This document shows, piece after piece, positions 35,794 through 44,473 of a stretch of 64,000 nucleotides of DNA. Under the pieces are notes generated by a model that was given only the letters and a program-made list of their open reading frames with translations, was not told the origin of the DNA and did no database searches. The stretch spans positions 1-64,000 of the forward strand of contig CAZSKQ010000009.1 of assembly GCA_964607425.1 (NCBI GenBank), written 5' to 3'. Each line of letters opens with the position of its first letter. Within the stretch, counting starts at the first letter, position 1. The stretch is from IDS-8 sp964607425 (GTDB lineage Bacteria > Pseudomonadota > Gammaproteobacteria > Steroidobacterales > Woeseiaceae). The translations under genes were made by a program, and so were the position numbers.

Positions 35794-36573
35794 ATGTTCC
35801 CGATCCGCGACGATAACCCGCAGCTCCAGTTTCCGTTCGTCACCTTCCTCCTGGTGGGTCTCAACGTTGCCGCCTGGGCGCTGCTGCAGGGTTTCGGCAC
35901 CGAGCCCGCACTGTCGCACTCGGTCTGCCAGCTCGGCCTTATTCCGGGCGAGCTGCTTGGCACGGTCGACCGCATAACGGGCCCCCTGCCTTGTCGGGCC
36001 GGGGACCATCCGGGGTGGATCACGCTGCTTACCTCGATGTTCATGCACGGCAGCTGGCTGCACCTCATTGGCAACATGTGGTTCTTGTGGATTTTCGGCG
36101 ATAACGTGGAGGACGCCATGGGCGGCATCCGCTTTGCCGTCTTTTACCTGCTCTGCGGGCTTGCCGCGGCCGGCGCCCAGGTAGCGGCAAGTTTGACGTC
36201 TCCCATTCCCATGGTGGGCGCATCCGGCGCGATCGGCGGGGTAATGGGCGCCTATATCGTCCTGTACCCGCGCGTACACGTGCACATGCTGCTGTTTCTG
36301 GGCTTCTACGCGACGACCTTCGCCGTACCCGCACTATTCATGCTCGGTTACTGGGTCCTGCTGCAGCTGGTCGGCGGCTTCATCTCCATCGATGCGGCCG
36401 GCGGCGGCGTGGCGTTCTGGGCGCACGTCGGCGGCTTCGCGGCGGGGGTGCTGCTGGTGTTCCTGTTCAAGGACGATCAGCGGCTGGACCGGCACCCTTA
36501 TCACGGCTGGCACCAAACGCGCCAGCCTACCCGGTCCTGGCACCGGGTGCGCGGCAGGCAGCGATGGCGGTGA
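35794..36573 (+). CDS. Rhomboid-family intramembrane serine protease
   Basis: 259-aa, roughly six- to seven-helix protease. The catalytic dyad is visible as Ser144 in GASGAIGG and His211 in AHVGGFAAG. The L1 loop and HLIGNMWFLWIFGDNVED motif, where the substrate gate lies, are intact. The C-terminal cytoplasmic tail is basic (HQTRQPTRSWHRVRGRQRWR end). Its last 10 nt overlap the start of aceK in a different frame. Substrate unknown. Confidence 0.93.
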   Translation: MFPIRDDNPQLQFPFVTFLLVGLNVAAWALLQGFGTEPALSHSVCQLGLIPGELLGTVDRITGPLPCRAGDHPGWITLLTSMFMHGSWLHLIGNMWFLWIFGDNVEDAMGGIRFAVFYLLCGLAAAGAQVAASLTSPIPMVGASGAIGGVMGAYIVLYPRVHVHMLLFLGFYATTFAVPALFMLGYWVLLQLVGGFISIDAAGGGVAFWAHVGGFAAGVLLVFLFKDDQRLDRHPYHGWHQTRQPTRSWHRVRGRQRWR

Positions 36574-38321
36574 GCAACCTCGAGCGGGCGGCGGCGCGCC
36601 ACATTTTCGAGGCTTTCCGCACCTACAACCGCCGCTTCAGCGACATTACCCGACGCGCGGCGCGGCATTTCGAGCGCCGCGACTGGGCTGCCACCCGGCA
36701 GGATGCGGTACGGCGGATCGACCTGTACAACGAATCCGTCGTGGCGACCCGCAAAGGGCTGGCGGCGTTGCTCGAGGACGAGTATGACAGCCGGGAGTGC
36801 TGGAGCCGGGTCAGGGACATCTACGCGGGGATGATCGCGGAATGCGCGGATTCCGGCTTCTACAAGACCTTTTTCAGCTCACTGACCCGGCGCATCTTCC
36901 ATACCGTGGGCGTCGACAGCCAGGTCGAGTTCCTGGCCCGGGACGTGGACCCGGCGCTCGCCTCGGCCGAGCCTTTGCCGACACACCGCTACGCGAACCG
37001 CGGTTCGCTCTACCTCCTGTTCGAGGAGCTCCTGGACGACCTGCCGTTTTCCCGGCTCTATCGCGAAACCGACGGCATGATCCGCTTCATCGTTGCCGAG
37101 GTCGAGGCCTATCGCAACGAGCAGCGGCTGCATGAGCCGCCGCGGAGCGTGGAGATCGTGCCGGCACTCTTCTACCGCGGCTGGCGGGCCTACGTCGTGG
37201 GCCGGCTGCAGGGTCCCGGCTGGCAGGTGCCATTGGTCCTCCCGTTCGCGCACACGGACGAAGGCATCGTATCCGACGTCGTGATCCTTTCCGAAAGCGA
37301 CGTCAGCATGCTGTTTGGCTTCACCCGTAGTTATTTCCACGTGGACCTGGACAGTGTCGGCAGCGCGGTGCGTTTCCTGCGTGAGCTGATGCCGGCGAAG
37401 CCGATAGACGAGCTGTACACCGTGCTCGGCCGGGCGAAGCAGGGCAAAACCGAGCGCTACCGGACTCTCATGCGGCACATGCAGTCGTCCTCCGACCTGT
37501 TTGTGCGCGCTCCCGGCACGCGCGGTATGGTCATGGAGGTTTTCACGCTGCCCTCGTTCCACGTCGTATTCAAGGTGATTCGGGACAGCTTCGGCTACTC
37601 CAAGAACATCCGCCGCGCGGAGGTCCGCGACAAGTACGAGCTCGTGTTCCGCCAGGACCGCGCGGGCCGGCTCGTGGATGCCCAGGAGTTTCGCCGGCTG
37701 TCGTTCGACCTGCTGCGCTTCGAGCCGGGGCTCAGGGACACCCTGCTCGAAACCTGCAGCAAAAACTGCCGCATTGACGGCGATCGGCTGCTGATCGAGC
37801 ACCTCTACATCGAACGGCGGCTCATTCCGCTCGACCTCTACCTCAGGGATGCAGACCCCGACAGCGCGCGGCGTGTCGTGATCGACTACGGGCAGGCCGT
37901 GCGCGACCTGGCCTTCGGCAATATCTTCGCGGGCGACCTGTTGCTCAAGAACTTCGGCGTGACGCGCCATGGGCGCGTGATCTTCTACGATTACGACGAG
38001 GTCACGTTCGTGACCGACTGCGTCTTCCGGCCCCTGCCGCGGAGCGACCGGCTGGAGTACGAGCTCGCTGCCGAGCCGTGGTTCTTCGTCGGGGCGCACG
38101 ACGTCTTCCCGGAGGAGTTCGCGGTTTTCCTCGGGCTGGGCGAGGCGCTGGAGCAGGTTTTTCGGGAGTATCACGGCGAGCTTCTGTCGCATCACTGGTG
38201 GTCGCGCCTCAAAACGCGGCTCGAGCGCGGCGAGGCAATCGAGGTGCTGCCTTACAGCCCCCGAACCCGTACGACCAAGCTGTCGGCGACCGGCCTGTAC
38301 GGTCACCGCCAGGACAGGTAA
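36564..38321 (+). CDS. aceK: Isocitrate dehydrogenase kinase/phosphatase (AceK)
   Basis: 585-aa bifunctional enzyme that phosphorylates and dephosphorylates isocitrate dehydrogenase, switching carbon between the TCA cycle and glyoxylate shunt. The N-terminal regulatory domain is followed by the ATP loop APGTRGMVMEVFTLPSFH, FKVIRDSFGYSK and the catalytic segment YGQAVRDLAFGNIFAGDLLLKNFG...FYDYDE. Length equals the family norm. No aceA or aceB is next to it in this window. It overlaps the rhomboid gene by 10 nt, and its presence supports a beta- or gammaproteobacterial host. Confidence 0.96.
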   Translation: MAVSNLERAAARHIFEAFRTYNRRFSDITRRAARHFERRDWAATRQDAVRRIDLYNESVVATRKGLAALLEDEYDSRECWSRVRDIYAGMIAECADSGFYKTFFSSLTRRIFHTVGVDSQVEFLARDVDPALASAEPLPTHRYANRGSLYLLFEELLDDLPFSRLYRETDGMIRFIVAEVEAYRNEQRLHEPPRSVEIVPALFYRGWRAYVVGRLQGPGWQVPLVLPFAHTDEGIVSDVVILSESDVSMLFGFTRSYFHVDLDSVGSAVRFLRELMPAKPIDELYTVLGRAKQGKTERYRTLMRHMQSSSDLFVRAPGTRGMVMEVFTLPSFHVVFKVIRDSFGYSKNIRRAEVRDKYELVFRQDRAGRLVDAQEFRRLSFDLLRFEPGLRDTLLETCSKNCRIDGDRLLIEHLYIERRLIPLDLYLRDADPDSARRVVIDYGQAVRDLAFGNIFAGDLLLKNFGVTRHGRVIFYDYDEVTFVTDCVFRPLPRSDRLEYELAAEPWFFVGAHDVFPEEFAVFLGLGEALEQVFREYHGELLSHHWWSRLKTRLERGEAIEVLPYSPRTRTTKLSATGLYGHRQDR

Positions 38322-38482
38322 AATTTACCCATAATCAAGACGAACCGGCGATGCGGATAACTGTGAGCAGCTCCGCAGAACCACGCGCCCGATATGCGGG
38401 ACAATCGTTGGCTGCTTTTGCCGCCAGGGGGAATCGGTACGCCCCCACGCGGGCTGCATTTTTCATAGCACGAGTACCCGAT

Positions 38483-39664
38483 ATGCAAGGGCCCAAGAAC
38501 CGGCTGCTGGTCGTCGACGACGAGCCTGCCATATGCACGATCATCGAGCGGGTCGCAGAGCCTTTGGGCTTCCAGGTCAAATCGCTGAACGATTCAGGGC
38601 GTTTTCTCCAGACCCTGAAGGATTTCCGTCCGTCGCTCCTCATCCTGGACCTGAAGATTCCGGGGGTAGACGGCGTGCAGCTCCTGCACCAGGTGAAGGA
38701 GGGCTACAGCGATGCGCAGGTGATGGTCATTAGCGGTATGGACCAGCGGGTGCTCAACACCGCGGAGAAGCTGGGGCGCTCCCAGGGGCTGCAAATGCTG
38801 GGCGTGCTGCAGAAGCCCCTGCAGAGGGCCGAGCTGGAGCAGCGCCTCAAGGAAGCGCTTGCCACCGGCCAGACTTACAGCCGCGCGGAGCTCATGCTGG
38901 CGCTACGGGCGCACCAGTTCGTCGTCCATTACCAGCCCAAGATCACGCGCAAGGCGGACGGCTGGCGCGTGACTGGCGCCGAAGCGCTGGTGCGCTGGCA
39001 GCATCCGGTGCACGGTTTGCTTCCGCCCGGGCAGTTCCTGGCACTCATGGAGGAATACCGGCTGATCGACGAGCTGACCGATTTCGTCCTCGACTCCGCC
39101 ATCCAGCAGGCCGCGGCCTGGCGAAATGCCGGCCTGTCGCTGGAGGTGGCCGTGAACCTGTCGGCGAGCCTGGTCGAAGACCTGGATTTTCCGAGCCGGC
39201 TTACGGCGCTGCTCAGGAAATACGGCCTGCCCGGGAACCTGCTGGCGATCGAGCTCACCGAATCGACCGCCATGGCCGATGCCACAAAGGCCATGGACAT
39301 CTTCCTGCGGCTGTGCGTCAACGACATCAGCCTCTCGATCGACGATTTCGGCACCGGCTTCTCGTCGCTGCAGCAGCTCTATCAACTGCCGTTCGACGAG
39401 TTGAAAATTGACCGGATGTTCATCGGCGGGCTGCCGCACGATGACGAGGCGCGCGCGATCGTGCGCGCCACCGTTGACATGGCGCATGCGCTCAATATGA
39501 AGGTCTGCGCCGAGGGCGTCGAGACGCGGGAAGCCCTGGAATTTCTCGAATCCGTGGAGTGCGATCGCGCCCAGGGCTTCCTGATCGGTGCCGCGGTACC
39601 TTTTGGCGAGATCGAAGGTATCGTGCGCGAGTGGAATCCGGCGTCTGAGATCCGCGGAGCCTGA
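38483..39664 (+). CDS. REC-EAL response regulator, c-di-GMP phosphodiesterase
   Basis: 393-aa protein: receiver domain (about 7-120; phosphorylation Asp56 in LLILDLKIP) followed by an EAL domain (about 135-390). The EAL catalytic motifs are intact: EALVRWQHP, AIELTES, DDFGTGFSSL, KIDRMFI and CAEGVET, so it is probably an active phosphodiesterase lowering c-di-GMP. The ATG giving MQGPKNRLLVVDDE was chosen; a far longer open frame extends back into aceK. It starts the signalling operon, with a 160-bp spacer before it that shows no clear promoter. Confidence 0.9.
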   Translation: MQGPKNRLLVVDDEPAICTIIERVAEPLGFQVKSLNDSGRFLQTLKDFRPSLLILDLKIPGVDGVQLLHQVKEGYSDAQVMVISGMDQRVLNTAEKLGRSQGLQMLGVLQKPLQRAELEQRLKEALATGQTYSRAELMLALRAHQFVVHYQPKITRKADGWRVTGAEALVRWQHPVHGLLPPGQFLALMEEYRLIDELTDFVLDSAIQQAAAWRNAGLSLEVAVNLSASLVEDLDFPSRLTALLRKYGLPGNLLAIELTESTAMADATKAMDIFLRLCVNDISLSIDDFGTGFSSLQQLYQLPFDELKIDRMFIGGLPHDDEARAIVRATVDMAHALNMKVCAEGVETREALEFLESVECDRAQGFLIGAAVPFGEIEGIVREWNPASEIRGA

Positions 39665-39665
39665 G

Positions 39666-40220
39666 TTGACAAGCCTCCGGGTGGCGGCTGCCTGCGCCGT
39701 CCTGCTCTTTTGCGGGCAAATCGCCGCCGCGGAACCCGTCGAGTCGGCCTCGGAGTACAGCATCAAGGCGGCCTACCTCTACAATTTCGCCACTTACGTC
39801 GATTGGCCGCCGGCGGTCCTCGGCGAGGCCGACTCCCGCTTCGTGATCGGGGTGCTGGGCGCGCACAGGCTGGCGGAATATCTTGCCGCCATGACGGCCG
39901 ATCGCCGGGTCCACGGCCGCCCGATCGAGGTCAGGGAGATAGCGAGCGGCGAGTCGATCGACTCCCTGCAGATGCTGTTCATCGCCCGCGACAGTGCCGA
40001 GGCGCTGCCGCGGCTGCGTGACGCGGCCCGCCGGCACTCCGTGCTCATCGTCACGGAGTGGGAGAGCGCGCTGGACTCCGGCAGCGTCATCAACTTCAGG
40101 TTGATCGACCAGCGAGTACGGTTCGAAGTGTCGCTCGCCGCGGCGGACAACTGCAGCCTGTCAGTCAGTTCGCGCATGCTGGCCGTGGCCCACCGCGTCC
40201 TGGCGAGGCACGACAAGTGA
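39666..40220 (+). CDS. YfiR-family periplasmic protein
   Basis: 184-aa DUF4154/YfiR-like protein. It has a signal peptide (TSLRVAAACAVLLFCGQIAAA) followed by the family pattern EYSIKAAYLYNFATYVDWP and FVIGVLG, and ends SLAAADNCSLSVSSRMLAVAHRVL. YfiR in Pseudomonas is a periplasmic repressor of the diguanylate cyclase YfiN. The start is taken as TTG at 39666 with GGAG about 7 nt upstream, one base after the EAL gene stop; no ATG gives a sensible signal peptide. Its stop overlaps the kinase GTG start, so the two are made together. Confidence 0.85.
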   Translation: MTSLRVAAACAVLLFCGQIAAAEPVESASEYSIKAAYLYNFATYVDWPPAVLGEADSRFVIGVLGAHRLAEYLAAMTADRRVHGRPIEVREIASGESIDSLQMLFIARDSAEALPRLRDAARRHSVLIVTEWESALDSGSVINFRLIDQRVRFEVSLAAADNCSLSVSSRMLAVAHRVLARHDK

Positions 40221-41710
40221 CCTTCTTCGAACAGCGCTCGGTCCGCGCGAAGGTGCTGTTCGTCGTGCTCGTCACGGCAGCTTCGGCGCTCCTCATCAGC
40301 GCTGCTGCCATGGTCTATTACGAGCTCCGGGATTTTCGGCAGACGGGCATCAGCGAATTGTCGGCGCAGGCGGCCGTTATCGGCCTGGCGGCGGCGCCGG
40401 CCCTGCAGTTCCTGGATCCCGAGGCCGCGAACGAATACCTCGCGTCGCTGGCCGCCAACAAGGACATCAGCAGCGCCGCAATCTACACCGCCAACGGCAC
40501 GATGTTCGCAAGCTATTCCGCCGCGGACCAGCCCGTGAATTTCCCCCGCATGCCGGAAATCGACGGCCATTACGTGGAAGGTAACGAACTGGTGCTGTTC
40601 CAGCGTATCGTCGCCGGCGGCGAGATCATCGGCACGGTGGGTTTGCGAGCGACCCATAATCTCACCGGCCGGCTCGCCGATTACCTCGGGATCCTGGGCG
40701 GCGTGATGCTGCTGAGCCTGGCCGCCGCCGCACTGATTTCCGGCTGGCTGCAGCGTACGATTACGCGGCCGATAACACAGGTTACCGCGGTCGCCCGGCG
40801 CGTCATGGAGCAGCGCGATTTCTCCTTGCGCGCGCCGAAGTCCACCACCGATGAGGTGGGCCTGCTCGTCGATTCCTTTAACGGCATGCTGGACGAGCTC
40901 GGGCGCCGGGCCGAGCGCCTCGAGCATTCGGTGCGGGAGCAGGAAAGAGCGGAAGAGGAGCTGCGTACGCTCAACGCGGAACTGGAAGACCGCGTGGAGG
41001 CGCGCACTTCGCAGCTCGAGGCGGCGAACCGGGAGCTGGAAAGCTTCAGTTACTCGGTGTCGCACGACCTGCGTGCGCCGCTGCGGGCCATCAGCGGCTT
41101 CTCGAACCTGCTGTGGGAGGACCACAAGGAGCGGCTCGACGAGGAGGCACGGCGGAAGCTCGGTATCATTCGCGGCCAGGCCGACCGTATGGGCCTCCTG
41201 ATCGACGACCTGCTCAGGTTCTCGAGGCTGGGGCGCAAATCCCTCGATCCGTCGCTGCTGGATATGACGGAGCTGGCGCAGCGCACCTTCGAGCAGCTCG
41301 ACCGCGACGGCACTAACGGCCACCCCGAGTTTCGTCTGGGCAAGCTGCCGGCGGCGATGGCGGACCGGAGCCTCATGGAGCAGGTATGGGTGAACCTGCT
41401 CGCGAACGCCATCAAGTTTTCGTCGAAAACCGAAAACCCGGTGGTTGAGGTCGGCGCGATCGTCGAGGAAATGGAGACCGTGTATTACGTTCGCGATAAT
41501 GGCGCGGGCTTCGATCCCCGCTACCGCGACAAGCTGTTTGGAGTGTTCCAGCGGCTGCATGACGAAGCGGAGTTCCCGGGGACAGGCGTCGGGCTTGCGC
41601 TCGTGCACCGTATCGTGACGCGCCACGGCGGCCGCGTCTGGGCCGACAGCCAGCCCGGCGACGGGGCAACTTTTCATTTCAGCCTGCCGAGGGAGACGGA
41701 AGATGGATGA
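40217..41710 (+). CDS. CHASE8-like/HAMP sensor histidine kinase
   Basis: 497-aa membrane kinase: TM1 (about 13-35), periplasmic domain (36-150) with a CHASE8-like pattern as in YfiN (AAAPALQFLDPEAANEYLASLA, SAAIYTANGTMFASY), TM2 (about 155-178), HAMP, coiled coil, HisKA with His283 (YSVSHDLRAPL) and HATPase (NAIKFSS, DNGAGFDPRY, GTGVGLALVHRI). The start is GTG within the yfiR-like stop (GTGA), with GAGGC upstream. Its closeness to a YfiR protein suggests that YfiR controls this kinase instead of a cyclase. Confidence 0.88.
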   Translation: MTFFEQRSVRAKVLFVVLVTAASALLISAAAMVYYELRDFRQTGISELSAQAAVIGLAAAPALQFLDPEAANEYLASLAANKDISSAAIYTANGTMFASYSAADQPVNFPRMPEIDGHYVEGNELVLFQRIVAGGEIIGTVGLRATHNLTGRLADYLGILGGVMLLSLAAAALISGWLQRTITRPITQVTAVARRVMEQRDFSLRAPKSTTDEVGLLVDSFNGMLDELGRRAERLEHSVREQERAEEELRTLNAELEDRVEARTSQLEAANRELESFSYSVSHDLRAPLRAISGFSNLLWEDHKERLDEEARRKLGIIRGQADRMGLLIDDLLRFSRLGRKSLDPSLLDMTELAQRTFEQLDRDGTNGHPEFRLGKLPAAMADRSLMEQVWVNLLANAIKFSSKTENPVVEVGAIVEEMETVYYVRDNGAGFDPRYRDKLFGVFQRLHDEAEFPGTGVGLALVHRIVTRHGGRVWADSQPGDGATFHFSLPRETEDG

Positions 41711-42146
41711 ATACGAGCAAATCGAGATCCTGCTCGTCGACGACAATGCACTGGACGCGGAGCTCGCTATGCGCGGCCTGAAGGAGCATAACCTCGCCAA
41801 TAACATTGTCTGGGTGAAGAACGGGGAACAGGCGCTCGATTACGTCTACCGGCGCGGCGAATTCGAGGGCCGCGCCGGGCGCGGGCCCCGGCTGATCCTG
41901 CTCGACCTGAAGATGCCGAAGGTCGACGGCATAGAAGTTACCCGCGCCCTCAAGGCCGACGAGAGCACCCGGCACATCCCGATCGTGATCATGACCTCGT
42001 CGGAGGAGGAAAAGGACATCACCGAATCCTACAGCCTGGGCGTGAACAGCTATATCGTGAAACCGCTCGATTTCGACGCGCTGGCCGACGTCGCGAGCCG
42101 GGCGGGTTATTACTGGCTGGCGATCAACCGCGCGCCGACGTCATGA
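41703..42146 (+). CDS. Rcp1-like single-domain response regulator
   Basis: 147-aa receiver protein without output domain. It has ILLVDDNALDAELA, a long loop RRGEFEGRAGRGPR typical of Rcp1/bacteriophytochrome-partner regulators, phosphorylatable Asp68 (LILLDLKMPKVDG) and SYIVKPLDFDAL. It overlaps the kinase gene by 8 nt and the hybrid kinase gene by 4 nt (ATGA). It is probably a phosphate shuttle between the neighbouring kinases. Confidence 0.92.
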   Translation: MDEYEQIEILLVDDNALDAELAMRGLKEHNLANNIVWVKNGEQALDYVYRRGEFEGRAGRGPRLILLDLKMPKVDGIEVTRALKADESTRHIPIVIMTSSEEEKDITESYSLGVNSYIVKPLDFDALADVASRAGYYWLAINRAPTS

Positions 42147-44080
42147 AGCCGCTTCGCGTCCTGTTCATCGAAGACTCCGACATCGATACGGAGCTGATCT
42201 GCGCCGAGCTGAAGCGCGGCGGGTACGACGTCAGCCGTACGCGGGTCGACACCGAAACCGCCTTTCTTGAAGCGCTCGAAAGCGGCGAGTGGGATCTCAT
42301 CATCAGCGATTTCTCGATGCCGCATTTCGACGGCCTGTCCGCGTACAAGCTGTTCAGCAAACAGGATTACGATATCCCGTTCATCTTCGTGTCCGGGGCC
42401 ATGGGCGAGGAACGCGCGGTGCAGGCTATGAAGGCGGGCGCCCGTGATTACATCCTGAAAGGCCAGCTTGGCCGCCTGAACGCCGCCGTGCAGCGGGAGC
42501 TGGCGGAAGCCGAGCGCCGGCGGCAGGGGCGGGAAGCGGAGGCTGCGAAGGAGAGGGAGCAGAGGCGTCTCGCGCTTGCCTTGCAGGTGACCGGCGCCGG
42601 CGTCTTCGAGTTCAGCGTGCCCGAGTATGGCAACGCGTTCTTCAACGACCGGATCGCGGAGATCGTCGGGCTCACTCACGACCGGTTGCCCCCGCCGCAG
42701 GAATTCCGGGAATGGCTCTTCGGCCGTATTCATCCGGACGAGCGGGAGCAGGCGCTCGCCGCGCGCAATGATTTCATGCAGGGACGCACGCGCAATTTCG
42801 CCGTGGAGTTTCGCGTCCGTCACGAGAACGGGAGCTGGCGCAACGTTGTCTGCCACGCGGCGGCCGCGGCCCGCGGACCTGACGGTGCGGTCACGGAACT
42901 GGTCGGTATCCTCCTGGATCGCACCGAGGAAAAGCATCTCGAGGAACAGTTTCGGCAGGCGCAGAAAATGGAAGCGATCGGCCGCCTGGCAGGAGGTATC
43001 GCGCACGATTTCAACAACCTGTTGACGGTCATCTCCAACTTCAGCGAGTTCGTGCTCGAGAGCCTGCCGCCCGGAAGCGGTGCGCACGGGGATATGCAGG
43101 AGGTGCTGAAAGCGGCGCGGCGCGCCGAGAAGCTGACGGAACAGCTGCTTGCCTACTCGAGGCGTCGTCCGGTCGCGCCTTGCGTGCTCAACGTCAACGG
43201 GCTGGTGGGCGACGTCGAGAACATGCTGAGGCGGCTCATCGGCGACGAGATCGAATTCCGCACCGACCTGGCGCCGAATCTCTGGAACGTGAAGATTGAC
43301 GCTGGCGGGCTGGAGCAGGTGCTCGTCAACCTGGCCGTGAACGCCCGCGACGCCATGCCGAACGGCGGGCGGCTGGCAATCGAGACCGCCAATATCGAAG
43401 TCGGCGACGAGTACGTGACCTTGAAAGGCCGGGACGTGCCGGCCGGGCGCTACGTCGCGATCTCGGTCTCCGATACGGGCGTCGGCATGGACGAGCAGAC
43501 AAAATCCCGGCTGTTCGAGCCTTTTTTCACCACCAAGGAGCCGGGCAAGGGTACCGGGCTGGGACTCGCGACCTGCTACGGCATCGTCAAGCAGGCGGGC
43601 GGGTTCATCTGGGTCTACAGCGAGCTCGATCACGGCACTACCTTCCGCGTACTGCTGCCGCGCGAGGCGGCCGACGCGGAGACGGAGCGGGAGCCGACAC
43701 AATCGGAGAAGCTGCGCGGCACCGAAACGCTGCTGGTTGTCGAAGACGAGGAGCCGGTGCGCACGCTGGTCGTGCGCCTGCTGTCAATGCTCGGCTACAA
43801 GATCCTCGAAGCGGCCGACGCCGCGGAGGCCCTGGGGATCGCTCAACTGATCGACGAGCCGATCCATGCGGTGGTAACGGACATCGTGATGCCCGACATG
43901 AATGGGCCCGCGCTGGTGCAGCGGCTCGCGCAGCTGCATCCCGAAATGAGGCCCGTCTACATGTCGGGCTACACGCGCGGTGCCATCGAGGTGGATGACA
44001 CGATCGTGCTGGTGCAGAAGCCGTTCTCCCCCAAGGAGCTGGCCAGGAAGGTCAGGGAGGCGCTGGACGCGGAGGATTGA
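42143..44080 (+). CDS. Hybrid histidine kinase REC-PAS-HisKA-HATPase-REC
   Basis: 645-aa soluble kinase. The N-terminal receiver has Asp56 (LIISDFSMP), then a PAS domain (about 145-265), HisKA with His288 (GGIAHDFNNLL), HATPase (NLAVNARDAMPNGG, DTGVGM, GTGLGLATCYGI) and a C-terminal receiver with Asp580 (VVTDIVMPDMNG). No transmembrane segment is present, so it takes phosphate or PAS signals in the cytoplasm. It could receive phosphate on REC1 from the upstream kinase. Last gene of the operon. Confidence 0.93.
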   Translation: MKPLRVLFIEDSDIDTELICAELKRGGYDVSRTRVDTETAFLEALESGEWDLIISDFSMPHFDGLSAYKLFSKQDYDIPFIFVSGAMGEERAVQAMKAGARDYILKGQLGRLNAAVQRELAEAERRRQGREAEAAKEREQRRLALALQVTGAGVFEFSVPEYGNAFFNDRIAEIVGLTHDRLPPPQEFREWLFGRIHPDEREQALAARNDFMQGRTRNFAVEFRVRHENGSWRNVVCHAAAAARGPDGAVTELVGILLDRTEEKHLEEQFRQAQKMEAIGRLAGGIAHDFNNLLTVISNFSEFVLESLPPGSGAHGDMQEVLKAARRAEKLTEQLLAYSRRRPVAPCVLNVNGLVGDVENMLRRLIGDEIEFRTDLAPNLWNVKIDAGGLEQVLVNLAVNARDAMPNGGRLAIETANIEVGDEYVTLKGRDVPAGRYVAISVSDTGVGMDEQTKSRLFEPFFTTKEPGKGTGLGLATCYGIVKQAGGFIWVYSELDHGTTFRVLLPREAADAETEREPTQSEKLRGTETLLVVEDEEPVRTLVVRLLSMLGYKILEAADAAEALGIAQLIDEPIHAVVTDIVMPDMNGPALVQRLAQLHPEMRPVYMSGYTRGAIEVDDTIVLVQKPFSPKELARKVREALDAED

Positions 44081-44097
44081 GCGGCCAGCGCTCCCGC

Positions 44098-44277
44098 TCA
44101 GCCGTCGGCGTCTTCGCCGTCCTCGCCGGCGCCGTCAGTATCCCCGAAATGGCCGGCGTTCGGGTCCAGGAGCTGTCGCATCTCCCGGGTCGCCATGACG
44201 TCCGTATCGGTCAGGACGATCGTGTCGGCAAGCTCGTCCTCGTCGAGCTGCGGTAGCTGGTCGGTATCGCTCCCCAT
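44098..44277 (-). CDS. Small acidic protein ORF (59 aa)
   Basis: An open frame from ATG 44277 to TGA 44098 with GAGAGGA about 6 nt before the ATG. The product MGSDTDQLPQLDEDELADTI... is strongly acidic with few basic residues, and the second half ends in a Gly/Asp/Glu-rich tail. It is convergent with the hybrid kinase and divergent from cydA. The clean RBS and lack of any other gene in the space support it, but no family is recognised, so it may also be a chance frame. Confidence 0.5.
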   Translation of the reverse strand: MGSDTDQLPQLDEDELADTIVLTDTDVMATREMRQLLDPNAGHFGDTDGAGEDGEDADG

Positions 44278-44354
44278 CGGTGGTCCTCTCGTTACCGGGC
44301 AGGCGAGAGACTACCGGAGACGAATGCGCGAGGCCGTGAAACGGTTCCCAATTG

Positions 44355-44370
44355 TGTGATTCAGTTCACG
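44355..44370. promoter_or_regulatory. CRP/Vfr-like operator upstream of cydA
   Basis: TGTGA-N6-TCACG is a 9-of-10 match to the CRP core TGTGA-N6-TCACA, centred about 110 bp before cydA and about 85 bp before the divergent 59-codon ORF. The flanks (AATTG on the left) also resemble the consensus. It could serve CRP/Vfr or a relative; FNR sites differ at the core. Confidence 0.4.
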
Positions 44371-44473
44371 ACAGCGGCTGGGACCTGGTCGCCACCGATC
44401 CGGCGTGCCGGCTACTTGGTGCCGGAAGCGCGGTGCGGGATAATGATGGCGGCAGATCCACGGAGCATGTCGC

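Noticed and set aside
38078..38482. Long N-terminal extension of the REC-EAL protein
   Set aside because: The frame runs back into aceK coding sequence; the receiver domain begins right after ATG 38483.
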